Positions 22,560-35,073 of a DNA stretch of 64,000 nt are shown here, one piece after another. A program made the position numbers and the translations under genes. Positions within the stretch are counted from its first letter, which is position 1. Each line of letters begins with the position of its first letter. The stretch lies in assembly GCA_030035585.1 (NCBI GenBank), contig CM057471.1, forward strand, positions 93,001,819 through 93,065,818, read 5' to 3'. A model generated the notes under the pieces. The model made no database searches and was not told the DNA's origin. It worked only from the letters and a program-made list of their open reading frames with translations. This DNA comes from Dugong dugon. Its lineage: Eukaryota; Chordata; Mammalia; Sirenia; Dugongidae.

Positions 22560-24600
22560 TCAAACTCTGAGTATGTTGCCTTCATACTGACGTCATTTTC
22601 TTTCTGCCACCATCCCCCAAGATTTTATGCATTTATTGATTGTGTTGTAGAGTGTCTTTTTATTAAGATTTCCAGGTGCTAGACAGAAAATGGATATTTA
22701 GTATAACAAAGCATAGGTACTATCAAACAATAGAGAGACCTGAAGAAACTAAATATGTGAGAAAGAGCAGCAATAGGAAAAAGAAGTTGCTAGGATGATG
22801 GAAATGAAAACAGTAAGTAAGAGGAAGACAAACAAGCTAAGTGGTTGAGTGCAGGTCCCTGTTACTCCAAGACAGATCAGATGGGTTCTGAAGATGCTGA
22901 GGAGACTCCACAGATGCTTTCAGTCCTTCTGAGAGCAATGATCCCTCTTCAATTTCATTATCCCTTAATATTTATTGTGGTATGTGTTGTGTGTGTGGGT
23001 CTCCAGTTATTTCTTTAAAGTTTAATTGAACACAAAGAGTCCTTGGAAAGGTGTGGCTTGAAGTCAAACTAAATTAATAAGATTTTTTTTCCTACCCTTT
23101 TCACAGTTACATAAAAATTTGTAAATAAAAAAGATAACATTTTTCCATTAACATTCCTTAACCAGAGGACTAGCATTTGCCAAAGCAGACTCTTTCTGAG
23201 AATTTGGAGAAGTTGTTTAGCCATTTCTTCCTAAAAATCTTCTACAGGAGGTAATGCATTCTCTTTGTTACCAGAATATCATTTCCTTTGCAATGCCCAT
23301 GATGCTATTCAATTCTGTGTTCAGTGTGGCACATGATGTTCGATATTTTTTAAATAAATAAATGAATTAATTCAAATTTAGGATTTTAGAGTTAGCAAGC
23401 AGGCATCTTGCAATATTTTAAGCCCCCATAGAAACAATACTTGGTTGTATATTCACATATCTCAGTATTACATATGCATATATATGCACATTTATGAATA
23501 TGTATTACTATAATTATATGCATGCACACACATATCCTGGACTTCCTTTGAAAGGTTTATGTGTGATGATACATTGTATATAAAGTGAGTCTTTATGTTG
23601 CTATCCATTCAAGGCATGTATACCAACTGTACATATGTTGCACCGTATGGCAGAGCTTCAATGCCCATCTCTCAGTCTTATTCTTAGAGTCATTAAGAGA
23701 TGCAGTTGAGATAAGACAGCCTTCACATAGGTCAGAGACCTTGGAAGTCAATTTTTTCAATGGTAAATCACATCATGAGGAGAAGATTAAAACTGAAAAA
23801 TACCTTTCCTAGACAAGCTATCTTTTATGTGCAAAATCCAAGACAGTGAGGCTCCTCTTTGCTGGCATATTGCTTTTACAAATGTCTTATCTGTAGCTTC
23901 TTATTTTGGTTGCTAAATGCAAGGATACATAAATTTAAATCTCCTAGATTTACAGAAGATTTGAACTTAAAGTGTCCACAGAGCCTTAATTTTAGGAGGT
24001 ATCTGATGTCAGGTAAATAGATTGAATAGACTGCATATTCTGTCTTCAATAAAGCATATTTAGAGGAAAGTATATTTACAGATATTTTAATGTCATTATT
24101 ATAGTTAGTAGTTCAAGAAAACCAAGCTTGAAAAGCCCATGTTCAGTAGTTAAGAAAATACTAATGAGTTTCTTAAACTAATAATTTAGCATGGTATTCT
24201 ATTCACTACTGATAGTCTGCTGCAAATTTTATATTTCATTCCATTTTCACAACTACCTCACCAAGTAAGTATTATTATCTCACTTCTCAGCTAGTAAGAG
24301 GCATAGATGGTGTTCAAAAAACATTTGTTAATGAATAAATGAATAAAATGATAAAGTTTTAGAAAACAACTTGAAAGTCTTAAAAAACATCTTCCAACTC
24401 ATCTGCTTCTTAAACCCGGTGTCTGTCGAATAAATTGTACCTACTCCTGAGGAATAACATACCTACCTTTTCATTTGCTAAAAAGAAGAAATGACCACTT
24501 TTAAGGGCTTTTGAAGGCCCTTAGCACATGTCACCTCATTAGGTGTGCAAAACCTCCATGCAAGGGAAACTTAGTATCGTCAGTCCTTAGTACCCCTAAT
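22560..24600. other. Unique AT-rich interval
   Basis: About 2 kb without a recognised gene. Weak MIR-like sequence may be present near 24235-24320 ('cacttctcagctagtaagag') and 24500-24600, both too diverged to delimit. Open frames do not exceed 75 codons. Confidence 0.42.
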
Positions 24601-25233
24601 AATGCTCACCAAGATTGACCTTTTGCCTAGGCTTGCTAAGCTGGGGAATGAATTGAGGAAATTATATTCAAACCAATGTCTGTCTTATTCCAAATCACCT
24701 GTTTATTGCAATATTTGTAAATATGAACAACAACCAAGGAACACCGAACATTTGAGGAAATTGTCTAAAATTGAAGAGAGACCAAAAAAAAAAAAAAAGC
24801 TCAAAAAGAAGAAGTACAAGGAGCAGAACAAAAATTTAATTAATAAAGAAATATTTTATAGACAGTTCATTTATAAACATCAAGTATGCTTTTTTGGGAG
24901 TGGGAAAAGTATTAAAATTCCCCGTAAGAATGGTGAAGATCAGTCTCATATCTGTTGGGATGCCTGTTTGTGCAACAGGTGCATTCCAAGGCTGTATTCC
25001 CCTGTGGGAAGGTCTTGAGAAGGGTCCTGGGAAGCATACCTTTGTCTAGGCTTATAGTGAATTATTGCCTGATTTGGGCATAGTGGCTTTGTAAGCTTCT
25101 GGATCCTTTGCCATCAAAGAACCTTTACATCTTCTAATTGTGATTATTTATATATTTTCATCTGTTACTTCACCATTTGTTGTGACTACCATGCTGTTTG
25201 GAAGTTGGAAAATAAAGTTGAAAAAATATCATC
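24601..25233. other. Left flank of the full-length L1
   Basis: Holds a 138-codon frame (24602-25018, + strand) with a lysine-rich middle caused by an A-rich stretch at 24782-24830; no domain is seen. The last 40-60 bp before the L1 ('gaagttggaaaataaagttg') look like the left continuation of the HAL1-like element that resumes at 33319. Confidence 0.4.
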
Positions 25234-25247
25234 AAAAGTAGAGTGAA

Positions 25248-26864
25248 GAGGCGACTTCCGGCAAAATGGCACTCTAGGCAGAAGCACCACGCCGTCCCTC
25301 CACAACAAAGATCCAAAATACTAAGCTGAACAGAGAAAACAACAATCCTGAAACCCTAAAACATCAAATGAAGAGAGAAAGAACTCAGCCAAGCACCAAA
25401 TGGAGTGAGAAAATTGACACAGAATGGAGAGCGAGGAGAGATTCATGCAGAGGTCCCCTACCAGCTAACGCAGCGCAGATCTGCCATCTTGGACTCCTAT
25501 CGGAGACCAGCAAACACAGGGTACGAGAAAGCAGCTTCACGGAGCTTCCAGTGGGAGACAAAACAAACGGTAATTTGCTATATATGCTTTCCCACCCCCA
25601 GCGCTTCTTCACCCCCAATCGGCCTCCTCTGTTTCCCGCGGCCACAATCTCTTGTCCGGGAAACACTGGCTGCTTGGATTCCACACACCAGAACGGGCCG
25701 GCTTTCTGAGTACCATTTGTTGGCTGCTGGTATTGCTTTTCTCCACTTCTTTTGATTTCTTCCTTACCTCTCACCACCTCCCCCTCCTTTCGCTCAAACA
25801 CCTGGCTCCGTGCGCCAGCTTTACTTCTTCCTGAGGGGCTGTGGAGCTCCGTTCAAGGGTGGAGTTACTTCCTGGTCTGGGCTGCCATGCTGGTGGAATC
25901 CCGGGGCTTTTGTTCATTTGTTCATTTTGAATTGTTTGTTTGTTTTCTTTTTCTTGAGTTGGGAGCCCTTTCTGGCCAGGTGGTGCTGTGAGGCAAGGAG
26001 ACTACCCTCTCCGTTGGCACAGACGTGCAGAGGGATCCCTGAGCACATTTCTTTTTTCATTGGTTTTTCTTTTTTTTTTTCTGTTTTTTTGGGGGGTCTT
26101 TCTTGTTCTTTTTTTTTTTATTTGCTTTGTTTTATTTTCCCCCTTTTTCCCTTTTTGTCTTTCTTTATTGCTCAGTTTCTCATCTCTCTATATCTTCCTT
26201 CTCTTTCTGATCCCTGAATAACAGGCACTGTATGCCTCTGCACCTTCTGGCCAGGCTGTGCTGCGACACCTGAGAGCGACTTCCCCAGACCTTATAGCTG
26301 CATCGGTGGGATCCCTGGGAACTTTGCGGTTCTTTAACTTTTCTGATTTTTATTTGTTCATTCTTTTCTTCCTCTTCCCCTTTCTGTTTTTCTCCGTTTC
26401 ATAGTCTCTCATCTCTCCATTCCAACGGCAAGCTCCCCTAGCATTCTTTTTTGTTTGTTTGTATGTTTTTTGGCTCCTGTTCCTCTCTCCTCTCTCCCAT
26501 ATCCATCTTAGCTCCACACATAACAATCTCCTCGCTGCATCCTGCCTACCTGCACCGTGCGCTTGACATCACACCAGCAAGCAGTGCAGGCACGGCCTAC
26601 TGGAACCAGCCCAGCACTGATTAATGACCCGCCCTCGTGGGTGTAGTGAGTGCCACAAACAACCCGTCCCCGTGGCTCCTTTTCAGCTAGATCTGCCCTG
26701 CTGTACCGTATCTGAGTGACTGAACCTGCCAGTTGAAGAAGGAAGCGAAAAGTATTGAGCACACAGACAAGTAAACAACAAAGAGCACGCAGTCCGCCTG
26801 CTCAGACATAGTCAATTTTTTTTTTTAAACAGAGGGACAAAACAAACAAATCTACAATCAATAA
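25248..26864 (+). promoter_or_regulatory. L1 5' UTR (internal promoter region)
   Basis: The 1.6-kb leader of the L1. The first 30 bp contain 'ccggcaaaatggcactct', whose AAAATGGC core resembles the YY1 site at the start of human L1, where YY1 sets the transcription start. The remainder has a GC-richer first half and pyrimidine-rich tracts (about 25920-26210 and 26335-26480). Antisense and sense frames of 113-138 codons occur within 25368-25801. Promoter activity is inferred from position and family knowledge. Confidence 0.7.
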
Positions 26865-27929
26865 ATGAGAGAAATAACTACTGAATGCCCCGAAGACAGC
26901 AGACAATATCAAAACATTTACAAAAACAGGACAGGATGGTTCCAGTAGGCGTCCAAATTAAAACACTAGATGACTCTTCTGTGGAATAAAATGCACTAGA
27001 AGTACCCGATAGGGAATTCAAATCTCTAATACTCGGAATTTTCCAAGAACTGAGGCAAAATGCTGACAAACATGAGGAAGAAATAGACAAATTCATGGAA
27101 AATACAGACAAAAAATTGGAATAATTCAGGAAGATGATGCAGGAACAAAATGCAAAAATAAATTCACAACTAGAAATTATACAAAAACAACAATTAGAAA
27201 TCCAAAAGATAAACAACAAGATTTCAGAAATGGATGATGTCACAGAAGGGCTGAGAAGCAGATTTGAAACTGGAAGACAGGATCAGTGGAACTGAAGACA
27301 AACACTTGCCTACAGCTCTGTTTCAGGAAAACTCAGAAAAAAGAACAAAGAAAAGTGAAGAGACCCTGAGTGCTATGTGGGACACAATTAAAAGCAAAAA
27401 TTTACGAGTGATTGGCATTCCAGAACGGGGAGAAAGCAGAAAACACAGAGAGGATCATTGAGGAACTGCTGACAGAAAACTTCCCCAATATCATGAAAGA
27501 TGAAAAGCTGGCCATCCAAGAAGCTCAAAGAACCCCATATAGAAGACACCCCAAAAGAAAATCACCAAGGCATATCGTATTCACACTCGCCAAAACCAAA
27601 GACAACAAAGAATCCTGAGAGCAGCTCGTGAAAAACAAGAAGTCACATACAGAGGAGAAACAATAAGAATAAGCTCAGATTATTCAGCAGAAACCATGCA
27701 GGCAAGAAGGCAATGGGATGACATATATAAAATCTTGAAAGAAAAAAATTGTCAGCAAAGAATAATATATCCTGCAAAACTCTCGTTCAAATTTGATGGT
27801 GATATTAGGTCATTTCCAGATAAACAGAAATTAAGGGGATATGGAAAAGTCAAACCAAACTTACAAGAATTATTACAGGGAGTACTTCGATCTGAGGACA
27901 AAGAGTTTCAGCCCACAGGCAGAACCTAG
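26865..27929 (+). pseudogene. L1 ORF1 (RNA-binding chaperone), broken
   Basis: In L1s ORF1p is a trimeric RNA-binding protein of the retrotransposition RNP. Visible parts in order: a coiled-coil region (about 26993-27260, repeated Q/E/K/I heptads), the RRM-like 'NLRVIGIPERGE' near 27400, and the C-terminal domain with 'RRQWDDIYKILKEKN' and 'IIYPAKLSFKFDGDIRSF' at 27710-27830. The start ATG at 26865 is in the same frame as the C-terminal part, but the coiled coil lies in another frame, a stop interrupts it at about 27121, and frames change again near 27410 and 27600. Total length, about 355 codons, is normal for ORF1. Confidence 0.88.
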
Positions 27930-28345
27930 GACGCAGGATCGTACGAGCCAGATACCAATCTAGGAAATGAACTCTCGAGGACTATCCAAAACCAAAAGAA
28001 ATACAACAGGGAATCAGAGCAGTCAATCCATGGATGACAACAACATCAAAACAATGAAAGAGGGAATAAACGGCATAGGTATAGAATCTTCTAATGGAGA
28101 GGAAGGCAAGGCAATACCAAGTAATGGTAGAGTACTTCAAACTCAGAAAGACAAGGGTAAAATTCATGGTAACCAAAAAGAAAGTTAACAAACCAACTCA
28201 TAAAAACATAAAGTCTCAGCAAAAACAAAACCTAAAAAAACAAAAGAAATGAAAAAAAAAATCCACAAACAAAAGTAACTCAGCACAAGAGTAAGAAGAG
28301 AAAAGAAAACTTCAGCACCACAAAAAAAAAAAAGAACACCACAAA

Positions 28346-31300
28346 ATGACAGCAACAAACTCACATCTATCAATAATTACACTGAATATAAATGGACTCA
28401 ATGCACCCATAAAGAGATGGAGAGTAACAGAATGGAGGAGAAAACAGGATCCATCAATATGCTGTCTACAAGAGACACACCTTAGAAACAAAGATGTGAA
28501 TTTATTAAAAGTCAAAGGTTGGAAAAAAATATATCAAGCTAACAACTACCAAAAAACAGCAGGAGTGGCAATTCTAATCTCAGAAAAAATAGACTTTAAA
28601 ACAAAATCTACCATAAAAGACAAAGAAGAACACTATATAATGATCAAGGGGATGATCCATCATGAAGACATAACCATAATATACATCTACGCACCCAATG
28701 ACAGGGCTTCAAAATACATAAACTCTAACAACACTGAAAAGAGAAATTGACAGTTCCGTGATAATAGTAGGAGACTTCAACACACCACTCTCAGTAAAGG
28801 ACATAACAACTAAGAAGAAACTCAGCAAAGATACAGAAGACCTAAAGGGCACAATCAGCCAAGTTGACCTCATAGACATATATAGAACACTCCATCCAAC
28901 ATCTGCAAAGTACACATTCTTTTCCAATGCACATGGAAAATTCTCCAGAATAGACCACAACTTAGGCCACAGAGCAATCCTGAACAAGATCCAAAACACT
29001 GAGATAATTCAAAGTATCCTCTCTGACCACAATGCCATCAAGGTAGAAATTAACAATCAAAAGAGCAAGGAAAAAAAATCAACTACATGGAAACTGAATA
29101 ATACCCTGTTTACACATCAGTGGGTAATAGAAGCAATCAGAGATGGAATCAAAAAATTCCTAGAATCAATGAGAATGAAAACACATCATACCAAAACCTT
29201 TGGGACACAGCAAAGGCAGTCCTCAGAGGACAATTTAGAGCAATAGATGCACATATCAAAAAAGAAGACAGGGACAAAATCAAAACATTAACTACAGAAC
29301 TCAAACAAATAGAAAGAGAACAGCAAAAAAAGCCCACAACCACCGGAAGAAAGGAAATAGTAAAGATCAGATCAGAAATAAATGAAATAGAGAACAGAAA
29401 AACAATAGAAAGAATCAACAAAACCAAAAGTTGGTTCTTTGAAAGAATCCACAAAATCGACAAACCACTGGCCACACTGACAAAAGAAAAACAGGAGAGG
29501 ACACAAATAACCCAAATAAGAAATGAAATGGGGGGCATTACAACAAACCCAACTGAAATAAAAAGGATTATAACAGAATATTATGAAAAACTATACTCCA
29601 ACAAATTTGAAAACCTAGAGGAAATAGATAAGTTCTAGAAACACATGGCGTATCCAAACTACAACAAAGCAATGTTGAAAATCTGAACAGACCCATAACA
29701 AGAGAAGAGATTGAAAAGATAATAAAAAAACTCCTAACCAAAAAAAGCCCTGGCCCAGATGGCTTCACTGGAGAATTCTACAAAACATTTACAGAAGAGC
29801 TTGTACCAGTGCTACTCAAGCTATTTCAGAGCATAGAAGACGAAGCAACACTTGCAGATTTATTCTAAGAAGCCAGCATAACGCTGATACCAAAACCAGT
29901 CAAAGACATCACAAGAAAGAATATTACAGACCAATATCTCTCACGAATATTGATGCAAAAATTCTCAACAAAATTCTAGCCAATAGAATTCAGCATCATA
30001 ACAAAAAAAAATACACCACAACCAAGTAGGATTCATACCAGGTATGCAAGGATGGTTCAGCATTAGAAAATCAATCAACGTAATCCACCACATAAATAAA
30101 GGGAAAGAAAAGAATCACATGATCATCTCAATTGATGCAGAAAAAGCATTTGACAAAGTTCCACACCCATTCCTCATAAAAACTCTCAATCAAACAGGTA
30201 TAGAAGGGAAATTTCTCAACATAATAAAGGGCATCTATGCAAAACCAATGGCCAACATCATTCTAAATGGAGAGAGGCTGAAAACGTTCCCCCTGAAAAC
30301 AGGAACAAGACAAGGATGCCCTTTATCACCACTCCTATTTAACATTGTGCTGGAAGTTCTAGCTAAAGCAATAAGGCAAGAAAAAGAAATAAAGGGCATC
30401 CAAATTGGTAATGAAGAAGTTAAACTGTCCCTGTTTGCACATGATATAATACTATACATAGAAAACCCTAAAGACTCCATGAGAAATCTACTGGAACTAA
30501 TAGAAAGATTCAGCAGAGTAGTAGGATACAAGATAAACATTCAAAAATCAGTTGGATTCCTATACACCAATAAGGAGAACGATGAAAAGGAAATCAGGAA
30601 AACAATACCATTTTCAATAGCCCCTAAAAAGATAAAATACTTAGGAATAAATCTGACCAGGGATGTAAAAGGCCTATACAAAGAAAACTATAAAACACTA
30701 CTGCATGAAATCCAAAGGGGTCTACATAAATGGAAAAATGCTCATGGATAGGCAGACTCAACATTGTGAAAATGACAATTCTACCCAAAGTAATTTACAA
30801 ATACAATGCAATCCCGATCCAAATACCAACAATATTCTTCAAAGAGATGGAAAAAGTAATCATTAACTTTATATGGAAAGGGAAGAAGCCCCAAATAAGT
30901 AAAGCACTACTGAAGAAGAAGAATAAGGTTGGAGGACTCACACTACCTGACTTCAGAACCTACTATACAGCTACAGGAGTCAAAACAGCCTGGTACTGGT
31001 ACAACGACAGATACATTGACCAATGGAACAGAATTGAGAACACAGATGTAAATCCATCCACCTACGGTCACCTGATCTTCGACAAGGGCCCAAAGTCCAT
31101 CAAATGGGGAAAAGACAGTTTTTTCAACCAGTGGTGCTGGCAAAACTGGATATCCATCTGCAAAAAAATGAAACAGGACCCATACCTCATGCCGTATACA
31201 AAAACTACTTCAAAATGGATCAAAGACCTGAATATGAAGCCTAAAACTATGAAGTTCATAGAAGAAAAAATAGGACCAACACTTCAGGTCTTAATACACA

Positions 31301-32146
31301 GCATTAACAGGATATAAACCATAACCATCAACACACAAACCCCAATAGATAAGCTAGATAACTGGGATCTTCTAAAAATCAAACACCTATGCTCTTCAAA
31401 AGACTTCACCAAAAGAGTAAAAAGAGAACCTACAGACTGGGAAAAAATTTTTGGACAAACAAGTCAGACAAATGTCTAATCTCCATAATCTACAACAAAA
31501 TCCAACACCTCGACAACAAAAAGACAAATAGTCCTATTAAAAAATGGGCAAAGGAAATGAACAGACACTTCACCAAAGAGGACATTCAAATGGCCAACAG
31601 ACACATGAGGAAATGCTCGCGATCACTAGCCTTTCGAGAAATACAAATTAAAACCACAGTGAGATACCATCTCACCCTGGCATTACTGGCACGAATCAAA
31701 AAACTGGAAATAACAAATGTTGGAGGGGCTGCAGGGAGATCGGAACTCTTATGCATCGCTGGTGGGAATGCAAAATGATACAACCATTTTGGAAAATGAT
31801 ATGGTGCTTCCTCAGAAAGCTAGAAATAGACATACCATTCAATCCAGCAATCCCACTCCCAGGAATATATCCTAGAGAAATTAGAGTCATCACTCGAATA
31901 GACATATGCACACCTATGTTCATGGCAGCATTGTTCACAATAGCAGAACGATGGAAACAACCTAGATGCCCATCCACAGATGAATGGATACACAAACTAT
32001 GGTAAATACACACAATGGAGTACTATGTAATGAGAAAGAACAATAATGAATCTGTGAAGTATCTCATAACATGGGTGAAACTGGAGGACATTATGCCGAG
32101 TGAAATAAGTCAATCACAAAAGGACAAATATTGTATGAGACCATGA
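28346..32146 (+). pseudogene. L1 ORF2 (endonuclease-reverse transcriptase), broken
   Basis: ORF2p nicks target DNA and reverse-transcribes L1 RNA. The ATG at 28346 opens an apurinic-type endonuclease with N14 in 'NINGLN', E43 in 'QETHL', 'YAPND', then (after a frameshift near 28735) 'VGDFNTPL', 'SRIDHNLGH' and 'SDHNAIK'. The reverse transcriptase (about 29700-31000) shows '[10 protein letters not shown]' (motif A) and '[13 protein letters not shown]' (motif B), but motif C reads 'FAHD' (30434-30445) instead of FADD, removing a catalytic aspartate. The C-terminal '[14 protein letters not shown]' region is present and the TGA is at 32144-32146. The span, 1,266 codons, is normal, yet there are at least five frameshifts and a stop near 29636. 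Confidence 0.93.
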
Positions 32147-33304
32147 AAAAGTTCACACACAAAATGTAACAATCTTTGTTGGTTACCAGGGATGGGAGGG
32201 GTGGGGGGGAAATACTAAAGCGGTAATAGATATGTGGTATCTTGGGTGAAGGGTGAGACAGTACACAATACTGGAGAAAACTAGCACAACTTGTACAAGG
32301 AAAGGTCATGGAAGCCCCACAGACACATCCAAACTCCCAGACTGAAATGCTTGGCGGAGGGCTATGGGGACCATGGTCTCAGGGAACATCTAGCTCAATT
32401 GGCATAACACAGTTTATGAAGACAGTTCTACATTCTACCTTGGTGAGTAGTGTCTGGGATCTTAAAAGCCTGTGAGCGGCCATCTGAGATACTCCACTGG
32501 TCTCATCTCTTCGGGAGCAAGGGAGAATGAAGAGAACAGGATACAAGGAAAAGATTTGTCTGAAGGACTAATGGTGCACAGCTACCAAAGCCTCCAGCGG
32601 ACTGAGTCCAGTACAGCTAGATGGTGTCCGGCTGCCACCACTGACTGCTCTGACCAGGATCACAACAGAGGGTTCTGGACAGAGCTGGAGAAGGATGTAG
32701 AGCATAATTCTAACTCACAAAAAAAGAAAAAAAGACCAGATTTACTGGCCTAAAGGAGACTGGAGAAACCCCAAGAGTATAGCCCCAGACACCCCTTTTT
32801 GCTCAGTGGTGAAGTTATCTCTGAGGTTCCCCGTTCAGCCTGGGAGTGGACAGCCCCGTAAAACCAAATGGGACTAATGAAGTACAGTATTCCAGTGACA
32901 AGGGCCAGAAGGCAGAAGGGGACAGGAAAGCTGGTAATAGGGAACCCAAGGTTGAGTAAGGATACTGTTGATGTGTTGTGAGATTGTTAACCATTGTCAT
33001 GGGGCAACATGTGTACTAACTGTTAAATGAGAAACTATTTTGTTCTGTAAGCCTTCATCTTAAGTGAGAATAGCAACACAATTGGAAGAGTGTAGTCAAT
33101 TTTCACTGAACTGTGCATGTAGAAATTTTTGGAACGGTGTATCTTTGGCTATGTGTATTTTCACCAAAAAAAAAGGTTGAGAAGTTAGAGGGTTGACATG
33201 TTGTGGGGTTGTTAACCAATGTCATAAAACAGTATGTGTACTACCGTTTCATGAGAAACTATTTGTTCTGTAAGCCTTCACCTGAAGTACAATAAAATAA
33301 AAAA
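32147..33304 (+). terminator. L1 3' UTR with duplicated 3' terminus and poly(A) signal
   Basis: The 3' UTR holds the purine-rich 'gatgggaggggtggggggga' tract near 32194, the conserved 'ggggaccatggtctcaggga' block, and two successive versions of the L1 terminus: one at about 32945-33060 and a second at about 33175-33290. They are separated by a linker that itself resembles an older L1 end ('ctgaactgtgcatgtagaaa', 'gtgtattttcacc'). The final 'gtacaataaaataaaa' supplies AATAAA and the tail. The same double terminus occurs at 33900-34205 and 43093-43480. Confidence 0.85.
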
Positions 33305-33542
33305 AAAAGTAGAGCGAATAGGTTCAGAGATAGGAAAAAGGGAGAGAAAAGGTAAGAAAGCTAGAGGATGAATTATAGATATAGAGGTCCTGACTAATAA
33401 GAAGTTCCAGAAAGGAAAACCATATTGAATTTAATTACCCAAAAAATTATTCAAGAAAATCTCCCAGAAGTGATTGACATACATTTCTGTATCAAAAGGG
33501 CCCATTGAGTTCTCCAATATAGTGATGAAAACAACAACAAGA

Positions 33543-34205
33543 TCACTGCTGTGACCGGGATCACAACAGAGGGTTCTGCACAGAGCTGGAGAAGGATGTG
33601 GAACAAAATTCTAACACACACACACAAAAGACCAGATTTACTGGCCTGAAAGAGACTGGAGAAACCCTGAGAGTATGGCCCCCAGACCCCTTCTAGCTCA
33701 GTGTTGAAGTCACTTCCGAGGTTCACCACTCAGCCAGGTTGTGGACAGCCCCATGTAACAAAACGGGACTAATGAGGCACAGCAATAGAGGGACAAGGAC
33801 TAGAAGGTGTAAGGGGAAAGGAAAGCTGGTGATAGGGAACCCAAGGTTGAATAAGGATAGTGTTGGCATGTAGTGGGGTTGTTAACCATTGTCAAAGGCT
33901 AACATGTACTAACTGTTTAATGAGAAACTATTTTGTTCAGTAAACCTTCATCTAAAGTGAGAATAGCAGTACAACTGGAAAAAAGTAATCCATGTGACTG
34001 AACTGTGCGTGTAGAAATTTTTGAAATGGATGGTGTATCTTTGGCTGTGTGTATTTTCACCAAAAAAAAAAAGGTTGAAAAGGGAGAGGGTTGACATGTT
34101 GTGGGGTTGTTAACCAATGTCATAAAACAATATGTTTACTGACTGTTTAATGAGAAACTATTTGTTCTGTAAACCTTCACCTGAAGTACAATTAAAAAAA
34201 AAAAA
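33543..34205 (+). mobile_element. 5'-truncated afrotherian L1, double-terminus 3' UTR
   Basis: Starts 'cactgctgtgaccgggatca' and follows the full-length L1 3' UTR closely from 32635 to its end, including both successive termini and the linker with 'gtgtattttcaccaaaa'. It ends in an A run of about 15 at 34194-34208. A possible target duplication is acaagat on the left (33535-33542) and right (34213-34220), blurred by an (AAC)n stretch. It lies within the HAL1-like LINE only 240 bp from the full-length L1. Confidence 0.9.
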
Positions 34206-34721
34206 AAAGAAAACAAGATGCATCATAATAAAATTCCAGAACATTGGAGAAAAAGAGAAAAACCCTAAAAGCTGCCAACAAGAATAAAACAAGACACAAA
34301 AAAAGGATTAGAAATTGTAATAAAGCCATGTTAATGATACTTAGAAGCTTAAAGAAAATGAAGCTATGGTTCAAAATTCTGAGGAAAAAATTATTTCGAA
34401 CTAGAATTCTATACCCAGGAAAAGTATCAATCATGTGTGTGAATGGAGTGAAGTCATTTGAGGAACCTGTATGGTCTCAAAAATATTTACCTTCAATGCA
34501 CATTTTTCCTGGCAAGCTATTGAAAAGATGTTTAATGCAAGAAAAACATGGAATCCAAAAACAAGGATTCAACCTAGGAGAGAAGTACAAGGAAACGTCA
34601 TGATGATGGCTGTGCAGTAGGTGTAGATAGCATCAAGTTCAGCGATTGAAGCAAGCAGAATCAAAAGGTCTAAGAGGAAGGTCTTTAAAAAAACAAAGGA
34701 ACTGATAGATCACCTGATGTA

Positions 34722-34902
34722 AAATCAGCAAACTATGGCCCAGGCCAAATCCGGACCCTCGCTTGTTTCTGTAAATAAAGATTTTATTGAACCACAGGCA
34801 TGCCCACGTATTTACACTGATACAACGGCAGAGTTGAGTAGTTACAATAGGGACCATATGGCCCACAAAGCATAAACTATTTACTATCTGGACCTTTACA
34901 GG
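34722..34902 (+). mobile_element. Ancient DNA-transposon fossil
   Basis: 'cagcaaactatggcccaggc', 'gtaaataaagattttattga', 'caacggcagagttgagtagt' and 'tatttactatctggaccttt' are the blocks of a common eutherian non-autonomous DNA transposon; a shorter related copy lies at 49575-49700. I recognise the sequence but am not sure of the family name (probably hAT superfamily). Confidence 0.65.
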
Positions 34903-35073
34903 AAAAAAAACAAAGCCTACTCCCGATATTTGACTATTATAAGAAGCTTTTTATTCTTGGGGATGTATTAATGAGATATATGAAAAATCAAGAATTAAAA
35001 AAAAAAAAAATCAGGACAATTATTAACTCTAGAGAAAGCAAAAAGTTGAACAAGAAAGGTACTATGGGTATTA

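Larger units (their letters stand above)
25248..33304 (+). mobile_element. Full-length afrotherian L1 retrotransposon
   Basis: An 8.06-kb LINE-1 with 5' UTR (25248-26864), ORF1 (26865-27929), a 416-bp inter-ORF spacer, ORF2 (28346-32146) and a 1.16-kb 3' UTR ending in AATAAA and an A tail. A 14-bp target duplication with one mismatch, aaaagtagagtgaa (25234-25247) and aaaagtagagcgaa (33305-33318), shows one complete insertion event. Both proteins are broken by frameshifts and stops, so the copy cannot retrotranspose by itself. Divergence is modest, much lower than in the L1M copies at 43-48 kb. It sits in or beside the HAL1-like element. Confidence 0.95.

Noticed and set aside
24602-25018. 138-codon lysine-rich frame
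   Set aside because: The lysine run comes from an A-rich stretch, and a diverged MIR-like segment may overlap its start; no domain seen.
25810-26221. 135-codon hydrophobic frame that looks like a membrane protein
   Set aside because: Created by poly-pyrimidine tracts of the L1 5' UTR, which encode Phe/Leu/Ser runs.
26878-31259. Several antisense open frames of 60-129 codons across the L1 body
   Set aside because: They are shadows of ORF1/ORF2 in A-rich L1 sequence, where the complementary strand is stop-poor.
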